64,000 nt of DNA, taken from contig JANTQA010000032.1 in assembly GCA_027625915.1 (NCBI GenBank), positions 6,076,001 through 6,140,000 on the forward strand. Reading direction: 5' to 3'. The DNA comes from Anaeramoeba flamelloides. Its lineage: Eukaryota; Metamonada; Anaeramoebidae. Shown here piece by piece: positions 37,301 through 49,200 of this stretch; within the stretch, counting starts at the first letter, position 1; each line of letters begins with the position of its first letter. Position numbers and translations under genes: made by a program. The notes below the pieces were generated by a model, which did not search any database, was not told where the DNA came from, and was given only the letters and a program-made list of their open reading frames with translations.

Positions 37301-37542
37301 TCCAATCATTAAATCAATTAGAAGAAATTATCCAAAATATACAAAAAAATGGCTTTGAAAAAAATGCTATGGACCATTTGATTCAAAATTTTATTAAATT
37401 CCAATTCGATTTATTGCAATTATTTCAACAATTCTTAGAATTGAGGAAATTAGGTAGAGTAATCGTTGCAGGTACCACAGATGTTATTAATGAATACATT
37501 GAAAAAACAAATGAATTAATAAAAAAAAATCAAAATATTTAA
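25302..37542 (+). CDS. FRY: Furry-family scaffold protein
   Basis: This gene has two exons, 25302-25618 and 29475-37542, encoding 2794 aa. The 3856 bp intron begins GTAAAA and ends CTATAG; joining GA with T keeps phase. Exon 1 (METSFLLLQKIFSHFTG… and FVTVCDALFKWRNHK) matches the Furry N-terminus, where FRY has a similar LFxxFT helix and TLFDWYKRQ. Exon 2 opens with STNLKSIATELVFLY, like FRY's DLAIDFIF segment. It continues with GLNLMVSCLCC and SLSIRAFHKLW, equivalent to FRY's ALYPLVTCLLC and NIGLRAFLVIAD. Furry proteins are HEAT/ARM scaffolds that activate NDR/LATS kinases together with MOB and steer polarity and mitosis. The same role here is inference. Low-complexity inserts include an Asn/Asp run near residue 1090, a Lys-Glu run near 2192-2235 and an acidic region from about 2260 to 2555. 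A helical C-terminus follows (FLGNRTQLIQKI). The GTG at 29869 is internal. Confidence 0.85.
25992..26398. mobile_element. Inverted-arm element inside the Furry intron
   Basis: The left arm (GATGTTCAAAAACTGATGTC, then TTAATATTTTAAG and GTAATTTTTCCAAAAAACTA) is mirrored at the right (TAGTTTTTTGGAAAAATTAC … GACATCAATTTTTGCACATC). Arms are about 75-80 bp and the whole is about 407 bp. No target duplication was identified. It is probably a non-autonomous DNA transposon. Confidence 0.6.
26410..27600 (-). repeat. Modular dispersed repeat, family A, copy 3
   Basis: About 26570-26770 is the inverse of 56700-56900 (AGATAATAACTAATAGTTTTG, ACTCTACTCATCTAA). It is followed by the densest palindromic array (26755-27240) with AGTGCCGTCAAGTGCCTAG and many AAAACCTAACGAAAATCTAT units. 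Then comes a body at about 27260-27540 that is the inverse of 61250-61550 (CAAAGATCCTTTATTAACCA, ATTAATAGGAAAATTGGATT). Confidence 0.55.
28060..28316. mobile_element. CCCTAATAAAA element in a TAA site
   Basis: The 257 bp segment starts CCCTAATAAAAAAAATTTTT and ends TTTTTATTAGGG, and is flanked by TAA at 28057-28059 and 28317-28319. The inside is built of ATAACATGTTAT-like subunits in both orientations. A 3 bp TAA duplication is typical of PIF/Harbinger-type MITEs (family inference). Confidence 0.65.
29282..29412 (+). repeat. AAAAAC simple repeat near the Furry acceptor site
   Basis: About 130 bp of AAAAAC/AAAACG units lie some 60 bp before the exon 2 acceptor at 29474. Both strands give artificial Lys/Asn or Phe/Leu frames. 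Confidence 0.85.
35733..35862 (+). repeat. Coding GGAAAA hexamer repeat (Lys-Glu run)
   Basis: This lies inside the Furry coding frame and encodes an alternating Lys-Glu tract of about 40 residues. Such tracts usually form a single stable alpha helix. The near-perfect DNA repeat implies recent slippage and length variation between strains. Confidence 0.9.
36447..36677 (+). repeat. 102 bp tandem repeat in the acidic region of Furry
   Basis: A 34-residue acidic unit (core QKEESQGLVELGELDELE, preceded by NDDKEN) occurs twice almost identically at DNA level, spaced by 102 bp (36493 and 36595). A partial unit (LIELGELDGELEKE) lies upstream. This is a recent in-frame duplication. Confidence 0.85.
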
Positions 37543-38859
37543 ATCAATTCATTTAATACGATATATCATACATATATACATACTTTAAAGGTATTTGAAG
37601 TATTTTTGAAAAAATCATTTATTATTAGTATTATTATTATTATTTGTTATCAAAATATATAGACAATGAAATTAACAAAATATTAACTCAAAGGGGGTAT
37701 TTAATTAAAACTCTATAATTAATCCAAAATTTTTGATTAGAGGTTTTTTATTAAATTATCATTATCTATTTTTTATAATGTGCTTTGCTTATCATATTTT
37801 GAAATAAATTTTTTGACTTTTTGAAAGCTTTTTTTTTTTTTATTTTAATATTAGAAGGTTTGGTAGGAATACGGGTTATCGCAGTATTAGCAATAAATTC
37901 TCGATAATTTTAAAAAATCGCGATTAGTCTTACTTTTTCACGAAAAATCATAAAATCGCGATATTCTACATTATCTCAATAAAATAATTATTGAAATAAT
38001 GAAAAATTATTTTTTAAAATCACCTTAAAACAATCACTTGACTTTTACAAAGCCTTGAGAATTTCCAACGCTTTTCCCCTTTAAAAATGTTCCAAAGTTT
38101 TTGAAAGGGATATAAAATTGCGATAAATTTTTTAGAAGGTTATGAAAGGTATAAAGCTTTATAAAAGGAAAGAGATTTTTTGTTTGTGGTGGAAAAAAAA
38201 ATTTTTTTCTTTTCATTTTTTTTGTTTTTAAAAAGTAAAATCTCCAGTGAAATGTATGATCCAAAAAAAAAAAATGATTCATTAAGAAAATGCACTTTAA
38301 AATATTTAATAGAAAAGTTTTCTTTTAAAATTGAAGTTATTTCTTTAGCGGGTCTAGTAACCAAAAAGAATAAAGAGTAATTCTCTTTCTTATTGGTGAT
38401 TGATCAATAAAAAACCTTTAAAATCCAGTTGTTTTTTCTGTGCAATACAAAGATACGAGAAGAAGAAGAATAACAAGAAGAAAAAAAATGTACAAACAAT
38501 CTAAATATTTGGTGATAATGTGAATAATTGTTTCAAGTTTTTTTTAAATATTAATTTTAACTATAAACAATTCTTTATTTTTTTATTTATTTATAAGTTT
38601 TTCTAATTCAAAAATTATAAATTTAATACTGCTATTTATATAAATAATTTTTTTTTTTTTTTGAAACTAAATTGAGAATCAATACTAAATTCCAAGAATC
38701 TTCAATTCCTTGATAAATGTGTTTTAGAAAAAATCACCTTATAAGTATTATTAACTGGGATTAGTCTGTAATTTAAAGGAATTCCTTCATACTCAGCTTT
38801 GTGAATAAATAAAATATTTCTTTCTTTAATGAAATTTATGATTTCTTCAAAAACCTTAT
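37543..38859. other. Gene-free downstream flank of the Furry gene
   Basis: AT-rich with homopolymers. Frames near 38034-38380 on both strands are low-complexity and overlap each other; none is supported as a gene. Confidence 0.4.
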
Positions 38860-39260
38860 ATTTTAAAAATTAAAAAAAAAAATAAAACCAAAAACTAAAA
38901 AAAAAGTGTGTAACAATTTTTGAAATGAGCATTACCGGATTTTTATTTACTGAACTTTCAATGAAAAAAGGGTTTAACAAGAAGAGTTATTATTAATAAT
39001 TAAATTAATTTTAAAATACTTTATATAGTCTTAACTTTCTTAGTGATTATTTGTCTTACTTTAAGATCTGTTTTTTTTTTTTACACTTGATCTTTTGTAG
39101 AAAAAAAAATGAAAAGAAAAGAAAAATTAGAAAGAAATTTTTCAAAAGATAATGAAAAAGTAAAAACAGAAATTTAAAAAAGCAAAACAGAAAATTGAAA
39201 AAATTAGAATAAATGATTCTGATCAAAAAAATTGAAAATATGTTTTTGATAAGAATACTG
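38860..39260. repeat. Purine-tailed dispersed repeat, family D, copy 2
   Basis: It shares AAATAAAACCAAAAACTAAA, TTGAAATGAGCATTAC and GAACTTTCAATGAAAAAA with 54370-54475. It also shares the following TAGTCTTAACTTTCTTAGTG and purine tract with 21990-22300. Confidence 0.45.
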
Positions 39261-39438
39261 AAACAAAGACTCAAAAAAACTTCCATTAACCTCATAAAGC
39301 GAGTCAGAATTTTTGAAAAACAATTTATAAATATAGATTTACTTGTTAAAAAGAATGATAATCTTTTTTTTTTATTTTTGTCGCTATATATCTGAATCCA
39401 TCACTCAAATTTATTCAAAAAGCTCTAAATTAAATTCT

Positions 39439-40831
39439 GGGACTAGTCTCTATTTATTTTTAGGACCAATAACTAAATAAGGAATCCTTATCGAGAAATA
39501 TCTTTGAAATTGATAAAAAACAGGTTTTTTCAATGTTAGAACTTTTAGTTCTTGCTATTTTTAAAAAAAATTAGTCAAAGAGATTCTTCCCTTAAAAATA
39601 ATTGTTAATAAAAAATATCTTTAAGGGGGGAGAATTTTTTGATTAATTTTGGATTTACGTATTGTTTCAAAAATAATATTTATTCTCATTTGGAAAAACG
39701 AAAAAATAATTTAAAACTAGTTAAATTATAGATTTCACTTCTGTTCATCCAACTTGACTCTACAAAGAACTCATTTTGTTTTTATCAATAATTACTTTTT
39801 TAAAAAAATAGTTCTTATTCTTTTCTTTTATTTTTTTTTTACTCTTACAAAAACTTTTCGAATGGTGATTTTGGACAACTTTTTAAAACTTTAAATTCAA
39901 CAAAAATAAAAGAGTTTAAACATAAAAAGTAGTTTCATCGAGTTAAAAAAAGAATGGCACAAGAAAAGAATAAAAATCTATTATTTTGAGTAAAGCATAT
40001 ATTGTATATTTTTTTCGAATCAAACTGTTTTTTCATGCAAATCCAAAAAAAGCTTTTCAGGTTTATTTTTCAAATTATTTTTATAGTTCTTCCACAAATA
40101 CAACAAATTTTTGCTTTCTTGCTCATATTTTTTTTTTTTTTTTTTGTATTTTTGCGAAAAGTTGAAAAAAAGCAACTTTCAAGAAAGCGAAAAAAATGAA
40201 ATTTTTTTTATTTCAATAAAAACAATAACTAAATTTAATGAATGTCATTTATCGAGATTTCATTACTATACTAAGAATTTTTTCACTTTGACTGTTGACA
40301 GAAAAATGTTGGACACAGAAAAATGGTTGGAAACCAGTTTTAATTGGGAACCTTAGTACAATTGAAAATCAAATGTTATTGATAACTAGGTGAATTTTAG
40401 AAAAATACAAGTTTAAGTGTGTTACAAGTTCATTAATCTGTGGTGTGTGTATAATACCCATTTGGATGGTTAGTAACTAAGAAGATCATGTTATTGTAAC
40501 AAAAATCCAAGTTTTAGCAAAGTTTACTATTAATTCTGAAAATGGTAATTTTTAAACTTGTTTTACATTATAAGAGATAAGGTTTTGAAAAAGTATAATT
40601 ATATTAATCCTTATTCTAATAAGTAGATTATTGTTATTTTCTTTAGTTATTTCACAAACAAAAGAAATTAAAAATCATTTTCAGTAATGTTCCCAATTAA
40701 AATTGGTTTCCAACTATTTTTCTCTGTCCAACATTTTTCTCTCAACAGTGATTTCAAATCTAAGTAATTGGCAAAAAAAATTCTAAATCTCTATTAAATT
40801 TACCTAAAAAAATTTAATTGAAATTAGTCCC
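39439..40831 (+). mobile_element. GGGAC-ended element, copy 2, interrupted by a nested element
   Basis: It starts GGGACTAGTCTC and ends GATTAGTCCC-like (AAATTAGTCCC), followed by TTAA. The left TTAA is decayed. It matches the outer parts of 7678-9970. It is split at 40292-40748 by another element, so the original length was about 940 bp. Confidence 0.65.
40292..40748. mobile_element. CTGTTGACAG element in a TGA site, nested
   Basis: This 457 bp element begins CTGTTGACAGAAAAATGTTG and ends CAACATTTTTCTCTCAACAG. The inverted arms are about 65 bp and include GGTTGGAAACCA / TGGTTTCCAAC. TGA flanks both sides (40289-40291 and 40749-40751). The related copy shows the unfilled site CACTTTGATTT at 9880-9890, with a single TGA. 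The 3 bp duplication suggests PIF/Harbinger affinity (inference). Confidence 0.8.
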
Positions 40832-40835
40832 TTAA

Positions 40836-41178
40836 TAAAGTTTTTCAAATAATTAGATTTTCATTAAATATTATTAATTAATTCATTAACAATGTCATTT
40901 AAATCTGCAAAAAATAAATTCCACAAACCACGTAAAAAGGTTCCAGGAAATTTATTAGAAATTTGAATTGTTAAAATATTATTAATATAAGAGATATAAT
41001 TAAAAGATGATTTATCATTTATTGAAAAGTAGGATTTTAAATCTAAAAGAAAATAACATTTATTTGGATTCTAAACAAAAAATAAAAATAGATTTATTAA
41101 TTTTATTTCAAAGGATTGTGAATTTAAAAATTGATGTCTTATTATCAAAAGAACTTGTTAGCATTTGCCGAAATAAAA
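40836..41178. other. Spacer with a weak 63-codon frame
   Basis: The plus-strand frame 41007-41198 (MIYHLLKSRILNLKENN…) overlaps the 3' end of the next gene by 20 bp. It has a varied composition but no recognisable domain, and no upstream exon could be joined in phase. I do not call it a gene. Confidence 0.3.
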
Positions 41179-42789
41179 TTAAATTAAAGAAAGTATAGTT
41201 TTCGCTAAATCACCATCATATAGAGTCAATTTTTCGATGATTGTTTCTGTTTTACAATTAGTTTGTTTCATTACTTCTGATATTTGAAATTCATGCAAAT
41301 TAGATTTATTCTTCTCAAGATTTAAAACATTATTATTCTTCTTCTTCTTATTATTATTAATTTTTTTTTCATTTTGATTTCTTTGAGGCAAAATTTTGAA
41401 ATCAATCCCATTTGGATAAGAAAGATAACGATCCGAAATTGTGATTGCATGTATTTTATAAATTCCTTCCATCTTTGGTGTAAGTGATCCTTTAAATTCA
41501 TAATAATTGTTTAATTGATTAATTTGTTGGAATTTTGAGAAAATTTTGCTTTGTCCATTGGGGAGAGTAATCCATAATTGTGGAATTATTGGTTTCATTT
41601 GTTTTTTTTCTAAATTGTGTAAACGCCGAGTTTCTTGATTCCATCTTGGAAGATTTTTAAACCTTTTGAGATTTCTTTGTTTTTTCAAATTCATTTTCTT
41701 TTTTGAGATGTATTTGGGATCAAATGTTTTACAAATTCTCTCGTTCGGAACAGGCACTACTTTTGGAGGCTTTTCAAACAGACAGATCACTTTGAAAGCG
41801 AAATTTTGATCTAAATGGCAACTAGTGGACGGAAATTGATAAGTTACAGCTAGACCAAATTGTTTAGGTGAATTTATTTGGATTTTGCGAATTTCTTCAA
41901 TGATGGGCTCAATTTGTGTTTCGTAGTCAATGCTTAATTTTGGTGTTTTGACCAATTCATCAGAAACATTTTTTTCATTTTCAATTTTGGATAAGAGTTT
42001 TTTAATTATTTGGAAATAAGCTAGTATCTTGAAATGATCGTTTGATTGGATCGCTTTTTCATAGTCTACAAGGTATTTTTGAACACTCTTGATCATTTCA
42101 GCCTGCTCTTGTAATTGTTTTATTTTGTTTTGGTAGGCTTTATACTCCTTCGCTTGCTTTTGATCCAAAAAGATCAAATCATTTGTTTGCAAATTTTGGA
42201 ATTTGGAAATTAATTCTTTTCTTTTTTGTAAGATATCGCTAATCGTGGCATTTGGCTGTTTGTTTTCAGTTACTTTTGCTTTACAACTTAATATATTTTT
42301 TTGTTTTTGTCTTATTTCATTAGGTATTTCCTGAAAGGTTTTCTGAAAAAAATTTTTCTTGAGTGAATGCGTTTTGTCAGAGTGGTTCTTACATCGTTCA
42401 AAAAAACATTGCGAACAGATAAATTCTTTGTCATAAGTACAATAGTACTCAAAAACTTTGTTATGTTTTTTACATATTTTTTCGGACTTTTTCTCTTTTG
42501 TTTTTTTTTTTTGTTTTTTTTTTTGTTTTTTTTTTTTTTTTTTGAAAAGAAACATTCAATTTGAAAACCAAAATAAAATTTTTCAAAAAAGAAGAAAAAA
42601 AACTAAAAAGTTACCTTTATTGGTTTCATCTTTTTGGAGAATGGTTCGTTTGTGTTTTGTTTTGAGTTTCTTTGTTGGGTGATTTTCAATATCACATTCT
42701 GAACAGTAAAAAGAATTACAGGTTTGGCAAAAGACAGTAATTTCTGTACTCCCACAATCTTCACAAGCGAGTTTTTTGTTTTTTTGCAT
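41179..42789 (-). CDS. B-box zinc-finger protein with filamin-like and UBA-like regions
   Basis: Two exons on the minus strand, 42789-42615 and 42494-41179, encode 496 aa. The 120 bp intron opens GTAACT and ends CAAAAG; joining G to AG gives a Glu codon in phase. A first B-box-type zinc site lies at about residues 8-50 (CEDCGSTEITVFCQTC, then YCSEC and a late His). A second lies at 66-103 (CKKHN…YYCTYDKEFICSQC…CKNHSDKTH). A coiled coil follows (about 140-250). A filamin/ABP280-like stretch occupies about 260-423 (GLAVTYQFPSTSCHLD and GSLTPKMEGIYKIHAI), interrupted by a basic insert. The last 40 residues (ISEVMKQTNCKTETIIEKL…DGDLAKTILSL) look like a NAC/HYPK-type UBA. B-box plus filamin repeats recalls TRIM proteins, but no RING is present. 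A ubiquitin-linked adaptor role is inference. A reading frame that skips the intron would run into poly-Lys. Confidence 0.8.
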
Positions 42790-44918
42790 CTAAAAAATAA
42801 AAAAAATAATTTAGAAAGAAAAAAAAATGAATAATAAATTTGGTTGTGATGAAACAACACTGAGAGATTGATAAATTTTGAAAAGGAAGAGTGAAAAATA
42901 AGTAATATTTTTGTGTTTTTATAAATATTAATAATGAATCATTCAAATTATTTTCAAGTTCTCTTCATTGTTTGTATCCATTAAAACTTAAAAACAATTT
43001 TGAAATTAGTTAAAATGGTTTAATAGATTTGATGAGGTTAACACAGTTAAAATATGAAAATTTTGCAAAATCTTGTGATTTTTAAGGGAAATTAAAATAA
43101 ACATTTTTAATCGAAAAATTAAGAGACAAGTAACTCTTATGACTTTCTTTTAACCCCAAATAGAAATAAAGTAATTCTTAACAAAGAATACAACTGAACT
43201 AATTCATCAATCTCATTTATCAACTTTAGAGAAATGATTTTTTCTTTTTAAAGAGTTGATTTCCTCCTATTAAAATTTCATTTAATACTGTTCTCTCTAT
43301 AAAGCGTGCCGAAAAAAGTTTAATCTGTGATTCCAAATAAAAAGCATGTTTTTTTGTTATAGAAGAACTATACATCAAAAGATCAAAAAAATCAACAATA
43401 GAACGCAAGTAAATATGGTATTGGTTTTCCTAAGTTCTATTATTTAAAAAGAAATTCTAAAATGAAGGATCAAATTGCAAAATTTATCTCAAAAAATAGA
43501 GTAAATTTTTAAGAAAATTTTAATTATCAAAAAAAAATCAAAAAAAATCTAAAAAAAATTAGAAAATTATAAAAAAATTTCATCAAATTGCATTCCTAAT
43601 TTAAAATTTACTCTAAAAATCAAGGGCTTTACTCTCAAAATTGATTTGAACTTAGGTATACTATTTGATAATTACTTGTATGTTACATCAGAACAAGAAG
43701 AAAAAAAAACAGGGATTACTGTCGTTGTTCACAAATTATTTTGATCATTGTAGATACTAAATATTTTGTTTGAATTTAATGTTGAAACAAAAAAAAAAAT
43801 TACAAAAAACAGTTATTTTTATGAAAACTCTTAATTTTAGTAATTTCTGGATTTTGTATGAAAAAAAAAATATGAAACTTTAAATATTATTTTTAAAAAT
43901 ACCAGAAAAATAAACCAAATATAGAATCACTAAAGATTCAAAAATATATCATTTGTTTTATTTTTAGTATAAATATTTATTAATTTTCTTCAAATTTAAA
44001 AGGTTATATAATAATATTTTTCAGATATTAAGATTATAAGTAATGAACTGCTATTATTAAAATTCGTTATTTGAAAAAATTTATTTTTTTTTTTATAATT
44101 AAAATTATTAATTTCAAATCGTTTTTATTTGTTTGAAAATCTTTAAAAAATTGAGTAATAATTGTATAGTCTATATTGATACATTTAATCTTTATATTGT
44201 TAAAAACAAATTAAATAATATAGGGACTCTGGACTATTATTTATTAAAAATTAAATTAAAAACTATTTCTTTAGGTTCTCATTTGAATTTTTCAGGTTTT
44301 AAATAAGTATTTGTTTGATTTTTAATTTTGAAATCTTTTAAGTCTAGTCAAAAAAACTGTATTACAACTATTTTTTCTTTCTCTGAGAGATAAAAATTGT
44401 TAGTTGATTTTCATTACCCCACTTTTTTTACTTTTAATCTTTAAACAAGATACATCATTTATTTTTATTTTTATAATAATATTTGTAAAAAGAAATTTGT
44501 AAATAAATTTAAAAAATAAGATTTTGCTAAATAATAATACAAATACAATTTGAAAATGTTCAAATTTTGAATATATTATTTTTTGTATACATTTTAAACG
44601 TAAAAAGATAAATAAATAACAAATTGAAAATTTTAATTTTGCTTGAAATTTTTTTTTTACCATCTTGATTTAAACAAGTTTATTTGGTAAGAGTGATCTA
44701 TCTTGTTTGTTTGTAATTGAAAAAGAAAAGAATCGTTTCAAAAACACCTGTTCTGAGGTATATTTTTTACGTTTGATCTTTGACTAATTTCAAGAATTCA
44801 CAGAAAAAATTTTACAGATTCAAAACACAATTTAATAAAACCAAAAATTGAAGAAAAATATATTCAAAAAATGAAAAAGTCAAGATACAACTCTGGTTTA
44901 CTTGTACCCATTACACAA

Positions 44919-44971
<53 letters not shown>

Positions 44972-46232
44972 AAGATAAAATTGAGTGATATCTCCTTTTC
45001 AACGTTTCAATATTCTACGATACCCAACAATATCTTTTTTTAGTAAGGTTCTTGTAAGTATAATTTTTAAAAATGGTAAAATTTATTTACACGCTGACAG
45101 GATTGTCGATATATTATTCTCATTAACAAAATCTTTTAAATCTAAAACATAAATAATGGACTCTAAAGAAAAATATGTTAAGAGTACTTGTTTGAATTTA
45201 AAATTGGATTTTGTTTTTGAATATTTGTAAATAGAGTAAAACCTTTTTATACTCGACAAATTTTTTTTTTACCTTATTAAAAAGATCCAAAACCCAAAAG
45301 TCCCTGCTGAGTTGCCCCAACACTTTATAATAAAATATTATCAAGTTAAAGGCAAGGAAACCAAGTTACATATAAATCGCCGAAATGGAAAGTATAGGAA
45401 GAGGTAAACAAAATGGATTTCAAAGTTAGCTAGTTTTGTTTTCATAATTTTTAAAAATATTTTGGATCAAAATAAGTAAATTAGCTAAAATCCGAAAAAA
45501 ACAAAAAATATTGTATTATTTTGAATTATCTTTTACAAACAAACAATTAAAAGGTGTTTATCTTGAAACATTGAATTCCAACTCCAATTGAGAATAAAAA
45601 TCAGATTGTCCTTAATCTTAACAAAACAATTGAAAAAACAAGAACATAAAAATAATTTTAAAATCTTTTGTGAACGGTATTTGGGAGTGCTAAGAAGAAG
45701 AACTGGTTTGATGGTAAAGTAAATATGATGAGTAAACTTAACAGATTGGAAATTTAAGTGACATTTCGTTATGGACAAGTGGAAAAATTCCGCATTTAAT
45801 TATTTTGCTGTATGATTCTTGAATAAAGTAAAAGTTTTTTTGTTAAGGATATTAATTCAAAGTGTACACATTCAAAAAGTTTGATTTTTTCATCTTGGAA
45901 AGTGAGTTTCGAAAGATTTGAAAAAAAAATACCACAAAATAAAAATAGGTAACTAAAGATTGAATGTTTTAGTTTGTTGCCTACTATAGAAAGATTTCAA
46001 AGAACAACTTTTGACTGTTTTGTAAAAAAAAACTTTTCGAAACAAAAAATGAAAAAAAATAAAACAATAAAGTTCCCAACTAGTTCCTCTATCTTACTTT
46101 ACAAAAAAAATACCAAATAGTATTTATAGTTATAAAATTAAACTCATTTTTTTTTTTTTAACCTGTAAAAATTTTTTTTGTTTTTTGTTTCTTTTTTTTT
46201 CAAAAAAAAAAAAAATTTACAAAAGTTAAAAG
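42790..46232. other. Gene-free intergenic region
   Basis: This 3.4 kb lies between the divergent B-box and helicase genes. It contains an AC/AT microsatellite (44921-44970) and long A or T runs. Small frames (for example 44400-44663 and 45533-45778, minus) have no domain likeness. It presumably holds both promoters, but no motif was identified. Confidence 0.4.
44921..44970 (+). repeat. AC/AT dinucleotide microsatellite
   Basis: About 18 AC units run directly into about 7 AT units. Confidence 0.95.
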
Positions 46233-49200
46233 ATGTACAGTCCTATTGGTTACCAAACACAGACTTTACAAAACTCTTTTCAGAATTGCTTGTCCGTCAA
46301 AAATTATGGTTTTCAAACGGCACTAAGTATGAAAAATTCGTCGATTGCAACCCCGAGATCTAAAACTTCAAAACACCCAATTGCAGATTGTAGTAATCAG
46401 ATTTCACAAAAAGAGTCTTTCACAAAACCGTATCTTACATCACCACACACTCCACCAAACAACAAAGTCCACTGTAATATTTCACAATTAACAACCACAA
46501 CGATGACTCCACAAAATTGCTCAAAACAGCAGACACAATCTTTACACCACAACCTAGATTGTAGCATTAAGCAACCACAACAAAACCCAAGTAGCCAATT
46601 GTTACACCCAAATATGAATAATCTTCAACAAAGCCAAAACCTTAATGATCAACAAATCACCCAATTTAACACAAACCAAAAAGAAACTAACCAACTTCAT
46701 AAACAACAAGAACAACAACAAAACAAAGTCCAAACAAATTCTTCAAATCAATTATCAAATACCCATTTTCTTTCACCAGTTAACAATAATAATTATAATC
46801 CTAAACACCAACTTTTTTTGACACCACAACCAAAGCAATTCCCACCGAACAATTTTAGTCTTGCTCAAAAAACCCAATTCTTCACACCACCAAGAACAAT
46901 ACCAAAATCATCGACTTTCCAACAAAACCGCTTTTCAACAAAAAACTTTCAACAACAACAACAACAACAACAACAACTACCACAACAACAATTACAAACA
47001 CAACCAAAATTATTTTCAAACTTATTTAATAGCTCCCCTCACGTTAACACCATACCAAAACAATTTATAAATTACCAACAACCAAGACAGCAGTTTCAAC
47101 AACAAAACCGATACAACCAACAACCACAATACCAATCGTTTCAGCAGCAAAGATTTCAAAACAGATCACAGAGAAAGTATCCTGTCACAAATATCTTCCC
47201 ACCAAAATTGGGAAGCTATAAGGATAAGAATTTACCCAAAATTGATCAAGAAAAGGCACAAACTTGGATTTACCCAACAAATGAAAAATTTGAAATGCGA
47301 GAATACCAGCTCAACATTTCCAAGACTGCGCTTTTTAATAATACACTTGTCGTGCTGCCAACTGGGTTAGGGAAGACATTTATTGCAGCTGTTATCATGT
47401 ATAATTTTTATCGGTGGTTCCCAACTGGGAAGATTATTTTCATGGCACCCACAAAGCCACTTGTTGAGCAGCAATTAAGTGCAGTTTCGGAGACTGTCAA
47501 CATCTCCAAAGAAGACTCGTGTGTGGTTACGGGTAAAATTGTATCCAAAAAAAGGCAGATCCTGTGGGACAATAAACGAGTCTTTTACGGGACACCACAA
47601 ACGATCTACAACGACCTCCGAAATGATCGCTGTCATGCATCTCAAATAGTTTGTCTTGTGATCGACGAAGCGCATAAGGCATCTGGTAACTATGATTATA
47701 CAAAGGTAGTTAGACACTTATTACTCCACACAGATCAATTTCGAGTTTTAGGCCTGACGGCTACACCTGGCGAAAGAAGGCAACAAATCCAACATGTAAT
47801 TGGCAATTTGCTCATTGCAAAACTGGAGTTCAGATCTGATGAAAATAATAGCCTCAACCCAGACAATGTCACCCAATATCTCAAGAGCCGAGAAATAGTC
47901 GAATTAACAATCTCTTTACGAAAGAGCAAGGCAATTCGAGAAATAAGATCATTATTCAAACCGTTTCTTCGTGAGTGTCTCTTAGATTTATACTCGAAAA
48001 ATTTATTCAAAGTTCGTGATCCGGAAAGGGTTTCAAGTGGCGCATTAGTTATGGCGAATCTCGAGTTTAGTAAAAAGAGAAGGAACCTATGTGGGCAAGG
48101 TAATTCAAATGATGAGTATAATAGGTGTAAAGATCAGTTATTGTTAGGTATCAGCTTGTTTTATGGGTATGAACGTTTAAAGCAATATGGCATAATTCCT
48201 TTTTATAAATATTTGGATCAAAAGTTTGTCAAGTGCTCGACAGAAACAAAAATTTCGACCAACTCTTCAATTGAAAAGTTTCGGACTTCTGCAAATTTTC
48301 AAAAGTTAACCAAAAAATTAGCAGAATTGATCAAAAATAAAAACGAGATACATCCAAAGTTATCAAAATTAAAATCAATCGTTGCCGATCATTTTAGCAA
48401 TAATGTGAATAAAGATACCCGAGTAATGATCTTTTCAATTTTTAGAGACAGCGTATCAGATATTACACAAGCTCTGTTAAATGTGCCAAATGTGAAAGCA
48501 ATGCCCTTTGTTGGCCAATCTTCCAGGGGTTCGCAAAAGGGCTATAGCCAAAAACACCAGAAATTGATTTTAAATGCCTTTAAAAACGGCGGGTATAACA
48601 CATTAGTTGCGACCTGTATCGGAGAAGAGGGTTTAGATATCGGAGAAGTTGATTTAATCATCTGTTATGATGTTCCCTCAGATCCTCGAAGAAGCATACA
48701 ACGATACGGACGAACAGGAAGGAAAAGGAATGGGAAAGTTGTAGTTTTATTAACAGAGGGGCTCGAAAGAAATAAATATTTTAAAAAGAAACGAGCAAGG
48801 AAATCAAATTTCCAAACTATTATTAATCAATCAAATTATATTTTTTATGATCAAAATCCCAGGATTATTCCAATTAATGTTAATCCCCAACTAAGAAAAG
48901 AAAACATTTCAAAAAGTAAAAAAGAAAAAAGTCATGCCCAAACTCCTAAAAACTATTTAAATTTTAATAATTTTATTTATAATGTTGATAATGATAATAC
49001 AATTTCGAATAATGTTGAAAAAAATAATATTAATTGCAATAATAATATTATAATTAATAATAAAATTAATAATAATTATAATTATATTACCAATATTAAT
49101 AATTATAGTAACAATAACAACAATAATAATAATAATAATGAAATCATTACTATAGTAGATAACGATGATATTAACGAGTCAATAACCATTCCAAGTAAAA

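Noticed and set aside
40002-40356. Frames of 65 and 81 codons
   Set aside because: They lie within a GGGAC-family repeat copy and cross the boundary of the nested element.
41007-41198. 63-codon plus-strand frame next to the B-box gene
   Set aside because: Its composition is varied, but it has no recognisable domain, no upstream exon joins in phase, and it overlaps the neighbouring gene's end.
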